DNA of 64,000 bases from Pseudomonas sp. UBA5706. GTDB taxonomy: Bacteria; Pseudomonadota; Gammaproteobacteria; Pseudomonadales; Pseudomonadaceae. Positions 46,426 through 54,566 of this stretch are shown here, piece after piece (the stretch's first letter is position 1; the number at the start of each line of letters is the position of its first letter). Under the pieces are notes generated by a model, which was not told the origin of the DNA, made no database searches, and worked only from the letters and a program-made list of their open reading frames with translations. The position numbers and the translations under genes are program-made. The stretch spans positions 30,175 through 94,174 of the forward strand of contig NZ_DIHC01000033.1 in the NCBI RefSeq assembly GCF_002419965.1, in the 5' to 3' direction.

Positions 46426-46755
46426 TTGACAACGTGTGATGCCGAGCCGCTTACGGATTACAGCCTTAAACGCTGGGTAGCGCTGACGCGCTACCTGGAA
46501 GATGGGGCTGTACCCATAGACGACAACGCAGTCGAAAACCAGATTCGTCCGTGGGCACTTGGACGTTCCAACTGGTTGTTTGCCGGGTCGCTTCGCAGTG
46601 GCAAGCGGGCGGCGGCGATCATGAGTTTGATCCAATCGGCGCGCATAAATGGGCACGATCCATATGCCTATCTTAAAGATGTGCTGGCGCGGTTGCCGAC
46701 GCAGCGAGCGAGTGAGATTGAGCGACTGCTGCCGCATCACTGGGTATCTGCCTAA
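46426..46755 (+). pseudogene. Duplicated 3' end of IS66 tnpC
   Basis: From DYSLKRWVALTRYLEDGAVP onward it matches the last 110 or so codons of the tnpC at 44322, with changes such as QDGAVPIDNNQIENL to EDGAVPIDDNAVENQ. It lacks the N-terminal and most catalytic parts, so it is not a transposase. It keeps the native tail (LLPHHWVSA), and the right terminal repeat follows directly. Confidence 0.88.
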
Positions 46756-46799
46756 GTCGTGCAAGGTGACTTCGGCGGACGCTTATCTTTCGTTCCCAT

Positions 46800-46935
46800 G
46801 AAGCTTCCTGTAAACGGGCGGCGGCAAACATGAGTTTGATCCAGCTGGCGCGCATGAATGGGTGCCATCCTTGTCTATCTCAACGATGAGCTGAAGCGGC
46901 TGCCGACGCAGCGGGCTAGTGCGTAGACGGGCTAT
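46800..46935 (+). pseudogene. Further degraded remnant of an IS66 tnpC 3' end
   Basis: After the right terminal repeat the sequence again reads RAAANMSLIQLARMNG and, after a frame change, pieces matching 'ctgccgacgcagcgggc' of tnpC. Several shifts and stops are present. It is a third copy of the same end, so an older related element once lay here. Confidence 0.7.
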
Positions 46936-47055
46936 TGCCGCATCAATGAGTAGACGTCTCGGTGACACACATTATGACCTTATGGTGCGAATGCGTATCG
47001 CTGATCGAAACTGGATAAACTGTAACGGCAAGGCTTAGATGGCTGTGCCCTGCGG
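46936..47055. other. Short gap after the IS66 remnants
   Basis: No gene or clear signal is seen in these 120 bp. Confidence 0.4.
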
Positions 47056-47907
47056 TTAATCGGTACCGACCATATCGACGGCTAGGTCAGCGAGTGCACG
47101 CAGTCTGTCCATTCGTCGCATATCGTGGTGATAGCCCATCCATATGTCACGACTGGGTGGCGCTTCGTCGACGTCAAGCAGCCTCAGCGCGGGCAGCTGG
47201 TCGCCAAGAGAACGCGGGAGTACCGCGAGCCCAAGTCCCTGCGCGCACATCTGTGCTTGCACCATGCGGCTGCTGCTCTTGAAAACGCTCCGAGCCAGTG
47301 GATACCTCTGCTCAAGCCAGAGCACATCAGGGTAATGGGCTTGGGCCGTATTCATGGTGATCAGACCAAGGCCTTCACCATCCTTTTGGGGCGACGGCAC
47401 CCCAACACCCGCGTACAAACCGTAGCGCATCGTCATCAAACGACGCTGAACGATGTCAGGCTCGGTGAAAGGTACGATACGAAACGCAATATCAGCTTCC
47501 CTGCGGGCGAGATCGAACTGCCGATGTCCGGGAATTATCTCTGAAACAATCAACGGGTGGCGTTGTGTAAGCTCGCGCAGCACGGGCGACAGTACATAAT
47601 TGGAAAACCACTCAGCACAAGAAATCCGCAATAGCCCTTCTAGCTGGTCGCTATCGCCTGCCATGCACCGCTCAATCGCCAATGCGCTTTGTTCCATCTC
47701 TTCAGCCAGATGCAGAATCCTCTCCCCGCTGTCGGTCAGCACAAGTCCTTGTCCGACGCGTCGAAAAAAAACTTGCCCGCTTGCCTGTTCGAGCACATGA
47801 AGGCGCCGCCCAACGGTGGGATGGCTGACGCCCAGAAGCCGGGCGGCTGCCCCTAGTGATCCGCTTCGAACAATCGCGAGAAACACGCGCAAGTCATTCC
47901 AATCCAT
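47056..47907 (-). CDS. LysR-family transcriptional regulator
   Basis: The 283-aa protein starts with the winged HTH (WNDLRVFLAIVRSGSLGAAARLLGVSHPTVGRRLHVLE) and continues with a LysR substrate-binding domain. Its divergent position, 117 bp from the dehydrogenase-hydrolase fusion gene, is the classic arrangement of a LysR regulator that controls its neighbour. Its N-terminus resembles the AmpR/GcvA-like subgroup with a GRR recognition segment. The inducer is unknown, probably a substrate of the operon. Confidence 0.9.
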   Translation of the reverse strand: MDWNDLRVFLAIVRSGSLGAAARLLGVSHPTVGRRLHVLEQASGQVFFRRVGQGLVLTDSGERILHLAEEMEQSALAIERCMAGDSDQLEGLLRISCAEWFSNYVLSPVLRELTQRHPLIVSEIIPGHRQFDLARREADIAFRIVPFTEPDIVQRRLMTMRYGLYAGVGVPSPQKDGEGLGLITMNTAQAHYPDVLWLEQRYPLARSVFKSSSRMVQAQMCAQGLGLAVLPRSLGDQLPALRLLDVDEAPPSRDIWMGYHHDMRRMDRLRALADLAVDMVGTD

Positions 47908-47969
47908 CGCGCACCTCTAACAAATCTGAACGCCGAGGTTGCAGCAATGGCACTCCCGTCGCAAGACCC

Positions 47970-47990
47970 ATGCCCGCAAACTGGGCTCAT
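47970..47990. promoter_or_regulatory. Dyad in the LysR/operon intergenic region, candidate operator
   Basis: The sequence catgccc-gcaaact-gggctcatg forms an interrupted inverted repeat (core gccc-N7-gggc) halfway between the divergent start codons. LysR regulators bind such dyads. It has not been matched to a known operator. Confidence 0.35.
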
Positions 47991-48024
47991 GTTTTTTCCG
48001 CAGCATTCCATATAGAGACAGCTT

Positions 48025-49890
48025 ATGAATATTGGATTTATCGGGGTAGGCAGCATGGGCCGAGCAATCATCCCTGTACTGGTCGACGCAGGGCATCGAA
48101 TCTTTGCTTGGAATCGCAGCCGTCAAGCGGTAGCAGGCTTGGAAGGCGTGCAGGTGCTTGAATCCCCGGCAGCAGCATTTCGGCAAGACATCGTTATCAG
48201 CATGCTCGCGGATGATCTCGCTATGCGGGAGGTACTGCTGTCCACGGGGGCCATGGAGGCTGCGCACAAACACGTTATTCACGTAGTCATGTCGACGCTG
48301 TCGCCCCAATTGATGGAGGAGCTGCAAGCGCTCCACGACACGCTCGGGATAGCCCTGGTGGCCGCGCCGGTTTTTGGCGTGCCGGCGGTGGCCGCCAAGG
48401 GCGAAATGAACATTCTCGCAGCGGGGCCCGATGACGCCATTGCGCAAATCCAGCCGATCTTCGATGTGCTGGGAAAAAAAACCTGGCGACTGGGCAATCA
48501 TCCCGTTCAGGCCTGCATTGCGAAAATCGCCGGAAACATGATGATCACCCAAGCGATCGAATCACTCTCCGAAGCCTGTACGCTCGCCGAGCGCTACGAA
48601 CTGAGCCCGGCAGCATTTATCGATGTCGTGACCCAGACACTGTTTGCCTGTCCCAGCTATCAACGCTACGGGCAGAACATTGTGAACGGTAGGTATGAGC
48701 CAGGTTTCAAGCTCTCTCTAGGCCTAAAGGACATCAACCTCGCACTCGACGCGGCTAGCTCCAAGAGCTTGCGGATGCCAGCTGCCGACGTCGTGAAGTC
48801 CAGAATGATTGCCGCAGTCGCTCAGGGATTAGGAGATAAAGATTGGTCGGCGCTCGCAACCGTGACTCGGGATAGCTTGGCGATCAGCCAGAATCAGGAT
48901 CCATGGCGTACTGCGCCCGTGATCAGCTCACGGCGCGGCAGTTTTTGGGTGACCGGGCAGCGGGTCGTCCGGGAGGGGAAAAGCTACCAAAAAGGCCCGA
49001 TGTATGTGGCCTGGGAAGCGCCAGAGAACATTACCCAACCTTATCCGGTCGTACTGGTACACGGCGGCACGCTGCAAGGCACCGAGTGGCTTGATACGCC
49101 AGATGGTCGTCCGGGTTGGGCCCAGCGCTTTGTCGAAGCTGGCTATGTGGTATTTCGAGTCGACAGACCGGGGCACGGTCGTTCGCCCTATCACAGCGAA
49201 ATCATGGGAGAGATGGGGCCAGCCTTTTCCTACGAGCGTGCGCGTGAGGTTTATTTCCCCGAGGGTGGGGGCGAAACGCAGTGGCCGTTCGCAGTGGATG
49301 ATGAGGCCGCTTTCGATTCTTTTATTGCGGCCTACGGCCCGATGCCAGCAGACCTGGCTGCTTCGCAAACACTGGATGCGGATCGCCTGGCTAGCCTGTT
49401 AGATCGGATCGGCAAGTCCATCATCGTTACCCACTCCGCATCGGGCCCTGATGGGTGGCTGATCGCTGACCGCAGACCAAACCTTGTCGCGGGGATCATT
49501 GCGGTAGAGCCCATGGGCCCGGCGTTTGGGGATACTCCCGGCATAGGATCTCTAGAGTGGGGACTTACAGCGGCACCGATCACCTTTGATCCTCCTCTCG
49601 CGACGGCGGCTCAGGTGCGGGCTGCGGATCCATTGACCTTAAAAATACCTGGGCTCAAGGGTGTACCCGTCGCACTGCTGACCGGGGAGACATCCATATT
49701 TGCGTCTTTCGCGACCAGCATTGTTCCTTTCCTACGGACTGCCGGGGCGAGAGTCGATCATTTGGATCTGCCCGCATTAGGCATCTATGGCAACGGGCAC
49801 GGATTGATCTATGAGCGCAACTCCGACGAGGCCTTTGAGGTGGTTTCACAGTGGCTCTCTACGTCAGTCAGCGCTTCCAGCAAGCCATGA
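48025..49890 (+). CDS. Fusion protein: 3-hydroxyisobutyrate-dehydrogenase-like domain plus alpha/beta hydrolase
   Basis: The 621-aa protein joins two enzymes. Residues 1 to about 290 have the Rossmann motif GFIGVGSMG (4-12), the substrate segment around STLSP, and the catalytic Lys/Asn in AKIAGNMM, as in beta-hydroxyacid dehydrogenases. From about 300 onward lies an alpha/beta hydrolase with the oxyanion-type VLVHGGTLQGTEW, nucleophile Ser near 470 in THSASGPDG, and His near 590 in GNGHGLIYE. No stop or frameshift is visible at the joint. Coupled oxidation and ester or thioester cleavage of one substrate is inferred. It is the first gene of a LysR-divergent operon with the next two genes. Confidence 0.85.
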   Translation: MNIGFIGVGSMGRAIIPVLVDAGHRIFAWNRSRQAVAGLEGVQVLESPAAAFRQDIVISMLADDLAMREVLLSTGAMEAAHKHVIHVVMSTLSPQLMEELQALHDTLGIALVAAPVFGVPAVAAKGEMNILAAGPDDAIAQIQPIFDVLGKKTWRLGNHPVQACIAKIAGNMMITQAIESLSEACTLAERYELSPAAFIDVVTQTLFACPSYQRYGQNIVNGRYEPGFKLSLGLKDINLALDAASSKSLRMPAADVVKSRMIAAVAQGLGDKDWSALATVTRDSLAISQNQDPWRTAPVISSRRGSFWVTGQRVVREGKSYQKGPMYVAWEAPENITQPYPVVLVHGGTLQGTEWLDTPDGRPGWAQRFVEAGYVVFRVDRPGHGRSPYHSEIMGEMGPAFSYERAREVYFPEGGGETQWPFAVDDEAAFDSFIAAYGPMPADLAASQTLDADRLASLLDRIGKSIIVTHSASGPDGWLIADRRPNLVAGIIAVEPMGPAFGDTPGIGSLEWGLTAAPITFDPPLATAAQVRAADPLTLKIPGLKGVPVALLTGETSIFASFATSIVPFLRTAGARVDHLDLPALGIYGNGHGLIYERNSDEAFEVVSQWLSTSVSASSKP

Positions 49891-49915
49891 AGAATTTAGC
49901 CAATCGGGACACACC

Positions 49916-50392
49916 ATGAATAATGAAACGCTGCTCGCCCGAGTGGATGCGTTAGAAAGTCGCGCTGCGATAGAGGCACTCATCTCGGGTTACGCCAATG
50001 CGTTTGACCGCAAGGATCGCGGGCTTTTGCAGGATATCTGGCACGAAGACGCAATCTTGGATCTACCGGGGTTTGGGAGTGCCGCGAGTCGTGATGAAAT
50101 TTTGAGTATGGCGAATAACAACTGGCAAAAAATGCCGCACATGCACCACTGGATGGCCAACCCTTTGATTGAGATTGACGGTGAAAACGCCACTGCTACG
50201 GTGGCAGCTAACTGCCTGTTTCATGACATTGAGCTAGGCCCGGTACAAGTGAGTGGCCTCTACTACGACAGGTTTTCACGCCGCAGCGGACAGTGGCGCT
50301 TCTTGTCGCGGTGCTTCCAATTGCATTACCTCACTCCGCTAAAAAACTGGGTGCCAGTAGCAGGCACCGAGCAGTTCATCACAAGCAACTAA
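49916..50392 (+). CDS. SnoaL/NTF2-like small enzyme or ligand-binding protein
   Basis: The 158-aa protein matches SnoaL-like folds: a helical start (ALESRAAIEALISGYANAFDRKD), then WHEDAILDLPGFG and a C-terminal sheet with SGLYYDRFSRRSGQWRFLSR. Relatives include ring hydroxylases' small subunits, dehydratases and isomerases. ATG 49916 lies 26 bp past the fusion gene stop and has GGGAC upstream. It probably acts on the same compound as its neighbours. Confidence 0.82.
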   Translation: MNNETLLARVDALESRAAIEALISGYANAFDRKDRGLLQDIWHEDAILDLPGFGSAASRDEILSMANNNWQKMPHMHHWMANPLIEIDGENATATVAANCLFHDIELGPVQVSGLYYDRFSRRSGQWRFLSRCFQLHYLTPLKNWVPVAGTEQFITSN

Positions 50393-50414
50393 AAGGACTC
50401 GACAGGAGACCGTC

Positions 50415-51239
50415 ATGATAAAGACTTGGTTAATAACCGGTTGCTCCAACGGCCTCGGCTTGCACATTGCCGAAGCAGCACTGGCCCGTGGTGATCAGGT
50501 GCTGGCCACGGCGCGCAACCCAGATACGCTTGGAGAGCTGGAAAAGCGTTTCCCCGGGCAAGTACGCATCGCCCGATTGGATGTGACTCAGCCTGAGACA
50601 GCCACGCAGGCCATTGCTCTAGCGGCGCAGGCATTCGGTGGAATCGATGTACTGGTCAACAATGCAGGCTATGGTTTGATGGGTGCAGTGGAAGAGGCAG
50701 TGGTCAGCGAATATCGTCCATTGTTTGAGACTAACGTTTTCGGCTTGATTGAGGTTACTCGTGCCGCATTACCCACATTACGCCGCCAAAGTGGACGTAT
50801 TTTGAATATATCTTCCGGCGCGGGCATTGCCGGTGCTGCGGGCTACGGCTATTACAATGCAACCAAGTTTGCTGTGGAGGGTTTGTCTGAAGCGTTGGCA
50901 CAGGAAGTCGCGCCACTGGGAATGCGAGTGATCATTGTCGAGCCAGGGCCGTTTCGTACTGAATTCCTGGGACGATCCATCGCCACCGCTGCGCAGCAGA
51001 TACCTGCCTATGCCGCAACTGCTGGCAAATTGCGCGAATATTGCCAGAGCAATCACGGCCTGCAAGCTGGAGACCCAGTAAAAGCCGCAGCAGTGATCTT
51101 GCTCGCGGTAGACAGCGACGAGCCGCCATTGCATCTTCCTTTAGGGCCGATTGCATTTGACATCGCCGAGCGCAAACTTGCGGCATTTCGCGAGGATCTT
51201 GAAGCGTGGAGAAATACAGCGATTGACACCAATTACTGA
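50415..51239 (+). CDS. Short-chain dehydrogenase/reductase
   Basis: The 274-aa enzyme has TGCSNGLGLHIA (cofactor loop), DVLVNNAGYG, catalytic Ser in ILNISSGAG and the YYNATKFA pair. The ARNPD segment after strand two suggests NADP(H) preference. AGGAGA precedes the start, and only 22 bp separate it from the SnoaL-like gene, so it is the third gene of the LysR-linked operon. The substrate is unknown. Confidence 0.9.
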   Translation: MIKTWLITGCSNGLGLHIAEAALARGDQVLATARNPDTLGELEKRFPGQVRIARLDVTQPETATQAIALAAQAFGGIDVLVNNAGYGLMGAVEEAVVSEYRPLFETNVFGLIEVTRAALPTLRRQSGRILNISSGAGIAGAAGYGYYNATKFAVEGLSEALAQEVAPLGMRVIIVEPGPFRTEFLGRSIATAAQQIPAYAATAGKLREYCQSNHGLQAGDPVKAAAVILLAVDSDEPPLHLPLGPIAFDIAERKLAAFREDLEAWRNTAIDTNY

Positions 51240-51399
51240 ATGGCGTGGCCGAGGCACGGATGGGAAAGGAGGAGGCGTCGTTGAAACAGGTGACGTTTTT
51301 CGGAAGCCTCGGTCATCCAGCGAAAAGTAGGCCCCGCATGGCTCGCTAGCTGCAAGGTGTGTTCGCTGGCCGCTTACTCTTAACTCGACTTGGGCTTCC

Positions 51400-51582
51400 A
51401 TGCGGATGCCAACTTCCCTAGTACACGCTTTCCGTAAGCAACCCGGCTATGGGCAGTTGCTTGAAGCGCAGAGCAGCCGCATCAAGGAACGCTCATGCCG
51501 CCTGCGCCGCAGGCTGATTCAGGACGGCTTTGCAGACAGCAACATGATTGACGACCAAATGGCCTACGATCTGGGGCTATAA
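51400..51582 (+). pseudogene. Fragment related to the gene at 51807-52154
   Basis: Its last 23 residues (ending MIDDQMAYDLGL) match the end of the 51807-52154 product (MRDDLFAINLGL) at 11 positions, including the terminal LGL and stop. The upstream part is short and has a weak start, so this is probably a 3' remnant. The family is not recognised. Confidence 0.45.
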
Positions 51583-51714
51583 GCTCTTCCACCCATTCGG
51601 CATAGACGATGTGCCAACCACATGGGAGCCCTCCTGAGCTCTTCCGTCGTGGCGGCTTGGCCAAGACGCTTGGAATAGTTACAAGCCCGACTGCCTGTTA
51701 AGTAAAAATTCGAT

Positions 51715-51757
51715 GTGTAAACCTAGCTGGCTTACGCATCAAAAACTAGGTTTACAC
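51715..51757. repeat. Perfect 12-bp inverted repeat with 19-nt spacer
   Basis: gtgtaaacctag (51715-51726) faces ctaggtttacac (51746-51757). It sits between two convergent remnants of the same gene family. It has no T tract. It could be an operator, a terminator without tail, or a recombination site. Confidence 0.85.
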
Positions 51758-51806
51758 CTGCGGCTCATCTCGCCTGATCGGCTACGCACTCACGGCAGCA
51801 TAGGTG

Positions 51807-52154
51807 CTAAAGGCCAAGGTTAATAGCGAACAAATCATCGCGCATTGCGTCAGTAGCATGCCCTTCGTCGACCAAGCGTTGTTGCGGGTACCGAACGATG
51901 TGCCACCTCAATCGGTGCCGTATTTCGATGTAGCCCAGCGTCATGGCGCTTGATGAAGCTTGAGACAACGCTGAGACGAGAGCATCCAGCACCATGTTGC
52001 CCACCGACGAAGCATGCACTCGGGTCAGCACGTCGAATCCAGGATTGCGCCTGTACTGAGAGAGGGCATGGTTTACCATTTCGAAAAGAGCTCCGCCATA
52101 AGCGATGGAAGCTGTCTGCCAGATGCTCGTCTCAAGTTCAGATCCAAGCTTCAC
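51807..52154 (-). CDS. Hypothetical protein, possibly degenerate
   Basis: The 115-aa frame has hydrophobic helices in its first half and an end (RLVDEGHATDAMRDDLFAIN then LGL) shared with the fragment at 51400-51582. The shared end argues that at least the 3' part is genuine coding sequence. The start is uncertain, and the N-terminal part could be a fusion by frameshift. No family is recognised. Confidence 0.45.
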   Translation of the reverse strand: MKLGSELETSIWQTASIAYGGALFEMVNHALSQYRRNPGFDVLTRVHASSVGNMVLDALVSALSQASSSAMTLGYIEIRHRLRWHIVRYPQQRLVDEGHATDAMRDDLFAINLGL

Positions 52155-52878
52155 GAACCACCGCTATCAAATCACGCCGCCAAAACACAACATATAGAAT
52201 AAAAACCGATAAAATCTCGAACAAACCACAATATGTAGTTTTTTTGAAAAAAATGCCATGTGTTTGCAATCAAAGCATAAGCAGCAGCCTGCCGGCTGCA
52301 AAGAAAGCGATTCCTCCCGAGCCCACAGCCCCCATTCCAACCTTGGACTCACCTCCATTCCTCAAAACCGCGTGACCGAGAAGCCGGAACTAACAGTCCC
52401 CAAAAGCCGCCTGTATTCTGTGGATACGTCGGTGTCTGGGCCACTGCTGCTTTTCTTTTGCTCTCAAATATAAGAACTCCGTCTCGTTTAAAAATTTTAA
52501 AGGGGGTGGTGTGGAAAAAAGATGAAGGCGCCGACGAGCGGTCAAGATATTGCCGGAATGGCAATGCGTTGTGAAGGTGGTTTATGCGTCGTAGAAATGA
52601 GAGTTAGGGCGCTGGAAGGCCCGTAAATACTGGGTTTAAGAAGATATCGGAAAGGTACGCGGGCAGCTTGAGCGGGTCAATTTCAAGAATCCGGCCACGC
52701 AATCTCATTTTTGGCTATCAGTGTTGTGGGCCGAGGTTCTGTAAAGGCGCACATACCTGCCCTACCCGGTTAGTCCCACGAGGTGTCCGCGTCAGAGATC
52801 AACTGCTCTGCACCAGTTCGTCCGGATTTTCTGGGTCATGGGTTCCATCCAGCTCAGCCATTACAAGACTTGATTAGC
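52155..52878. other. Long gene-free stretch with an AT-rich core
   Basis: More than 700 bp without a supportable gene. Positions about 52180-52260 are strongly AT-rich ('aacatatagaataaaaacc', then 'gtagtttttttgaaaaaaa'), and 'tttaaaaattttaaa' occurs near 52490. It may be a junction between cargo segments. Confidence 0.4.
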
Positions 52879-53508
52879 CTACGACTGGTTGAGGACAAGC
52901 CTGGCAAAGTCCATGAGATCCCTAACTCCAACTGGGCTTGCCCTGTTCAGGTGAACGCCGGCAATTCCCACCGCACGCGGCCCGTGGCAATCGCAGCGCA
53001 GGGAGTCGCCAATCATTATGATCCGGTTATCGCCGGTAATGTGCCCCGGCTCAACGCCCAGCATCTGGCATGTCTGGCGGTACATCCGTGGGTCTGGCTT
53101 CGTCACGCCTGCCTCAAAGCTGAACCCAAAAGCGTCCATCGTTGGAAACAGCCTCTTCACAGCGACGCCGTAGGGAAATGCAAGATTGCTGCAGATCGCA
53201 ATCAGTCGGCCGTGCTCTTGCAATAGTGCCACGGCCTCCAACGCATCAGGAAAGGCTTCGATGCCGCTGACTTCTTCCTCCAAGATGTCCTGCAGCTCAG
53301 CCAAGCGCGAAGCAGCCACTTTGATACCCAGTTGCTCGGCTGCATGAGGTATCCCGCCGTTGAGCTTCATCAGCGCTTGTGCGTCATCTGGCTTGGGGCG
53401 GCGGCCTTGGCGGATGCCCTCCCTCAAAAGCAGCTTGTAGGGATGCTTCCCGTCCCTGATTTGAACAGTGGTGCCAAAAGCGTCGAGCAAAACCGCCTGG
53501 TATCTCAT
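52879..53508 (-). CDS. HAD-family hydrolase
   Basis: The 209-aa protein has motif I LLDAFGTTV with the nucleophilic Asp, motif II ICSNL, the Lys in GVTKPDPRMY and motif IV IMIGDSLRCD. The second acidic residue of motif I is replaced by Phe-Gly, a variant common among HAD haloacid-dehalogenase/phosphatase members. A helical cap lies between residues 20 and 95. The substrate is unknown, and no operon partner is coupled. Confidence 0.85.
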   Translation of the reverse strand: MRYQAVLLDAFGTTVQIRDGKHPYKLLLREGIRQGRRPKPDDAQALMKLNGGIPHAAEQLGIKVAASRLAELQDILEEEVSGIEAFPDALEAVALLQEHGRLIAICSNLAFPYGVAVKRLFPTMDAFGFSFEAGVTKPDPRMYRQTCQMLGVEPGHITGDNRIIMIGDSLRCDCHGPRAVGIAGVHLNRASPVGVRDLMDFARLVLNQS

Positions 53509-53567
53509 CGTCCACTATCTCTACTTAGGCCATCAGTTCAGCCTGCTCAACACTGGATTCCTGAGGT

Positions 53568-53981
53568 TTAACAAAAGCGCGGTGGGCGCAATTGAGCGGC
53601 TCGGACGGTTTTGGCATCGGCTGACTTTCGAAACCCGTTGCCCAAAAGCAGATATAGAGTGTCAGCGGTTTCAAATATACCGCCCCGGTAGGCCGACGTG
53701 GCATACCCTGAAAGCACGGTGTCTCCCACGCGAAGACTGCCACTGGTGTGCGAATGGACGCAGTGCGCATACATGACGATGGGGAGCATTGGTTTAGGCA
53801 GTGGCTCAGCCCCTACGGCGCTTTCAATATCAATTAGCACCCACCCTGAAACAACACACCAAGGCTTACCCGAGACATTGACTTTGGCTTCAATGTCATC
53901 GGCGTCTTGTGGCCCTGCCCCCGGAACAGGATCACCCTCAAGCGCAACCATTTCGACAATCGGCAACAATTCCATACTCAT
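53568..53981 (-). CDS. DUF6957-like protein, last gene of a metallophosphoesterase operon
   Basis: The 137-aa protein begins MSMELLPIVEMVALEGDPVPGAG, goes on to PWCVVSGWVLIDIE, and ends with GGIFETADTLYLLLGNGFRK, a pattern I associate with the DUF6957 family of Pseudomonas (recalled, not searched). Its ATG overlaps the stop of the upstream gene by 4 bp. No catalytic motif is visible. The name is moderately sure; the function is unknown. Confidence 0.6.
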   Translation of the reverse strand: MSMELLPIVEMVALEGDPVPGAGPQDADDIEAKVNVSGKPWCVVSGWVLIDIESAVGAEPLPKPMLPIVMYAHCVHSHTSGSLRVGDTVLSGYATSAYRGGIFETADTLYLLLGNGFRKSADAKTVRAAQLRPPRFC

Positions 53982-54265
53982 TCCACCGGTAATTTGAGGG
54001 TGTCGCACTGCGGAGCAATCAGTACGTAAGCGCTGCCGGTCAACGTTATAGCTACCAGGAAGTCGGCGATATCGATGAACTCAATGATGTTCGACGTTCG
54101 GATCAAACGACCGCTCTTAAATCTGTCTTTTTGATCAAAATAAACTCTACCCACGAGGCTAAACCCCTCGATCAGGGGCTGGTATAAAAAGGCAGTGATT
54201 GCCCGGCCAAAATTGATCCTGGAAGCTTCCAACACTTCATTCGGCACTACTGGTTCTAACGCCAT
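53978..54265 (-). CDS. Hypothetical protein, second of two tandem paralogues
   Basis: The 95-aa protein shares with its upstream neighbour the pattern VLxASRIxxG, IxAFL, YFD and a final hydrophobic strand pair, so the two arose by duplication. ATG 54265 is preceded by GGGAGG and lies 4 bp past the paralogue stop; a TTG at 54295 is less likely. No known domain is recognised. Confidence 0.65.
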   Translation of the reverse strand: MALEPVVPNEVLEASRINFGRAITAFLYQPLIEGFSLVGRVYFDQKDRFKSGRLIRTSNIIEFIDIADFLVAITLTGSAYVLIAPQCDTLKLPVE

Positions 54266-54269
54266 CCAG

Positions 54270-54566
54270 TCAGCCCTCCCCGTGTTCGCTGACAATGACG
54301 TAATGGTCGTTGCGGCAGGCGCTGCGCACCAGCAAGAACCCTTCTCTATTGAGCAATAGGACGACTGGCGGAGTGACCACTGTCATACCATCGCTGATCG
54401 CGCCTGAGCGGTCGAAGTAAGACTCTGCAGCATAGCGATCGCCGACTCGCGCAGCGTTCGTGAGAAAAGCGTCAATGATTACCCCCCAGTCGATACGACT
54501 GGCGACCAAAACCTGCATAGGAACAGTGGTGGGGGCAACCACGCTCAAACGATGTTTCCCCGTCAT
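54270..54566 (-). CDS. Hypothetical protein, first of two tandem paralogues
   Basis: The 98-aa protein contains VLVASRIDWGVIIDAFL, SYFDRSGAISDGM and REGFLLVRSACRNDHYVIV, matching its neighbour position by position at low identity. Its ATG overlaps the metallophosphoesterase stop (ATGA), so it is translated with it. No family is recognised. Confidence 0.65.
   Translation of the reverse strand: MTGKHRLSVVAPTTVPMQVLVASRIDWGVIIDAFLTNAARVGDRYAAESYFDRSGAISDGMTVVTPPVVLLLNREGFLLVRSACRNDHYVIVSEHGEG

Larger units (their letters stand above)
43515..46786 (+). mobile_element. IS66-family element carrying a GNAT acetyltransferase passenger
   Basis: The left terminal repeat is gtaagcgtccggccaactca (from 43515). 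The right end at 46766-46786 has the inverted counterpart gtgacttcggcggacgctta. Between them lie tnpA, tnpB and tnpC in the standard overlapping order, a GNAT acetyltransferase gene and a second copy of the last 110 codons of tnpC. An 8-bp target duplication is not clear at the outer ends. The duplicated tnpC end suggests the passenger entered through insertion or recombination near the right end of the element. Confidence 0.85.
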
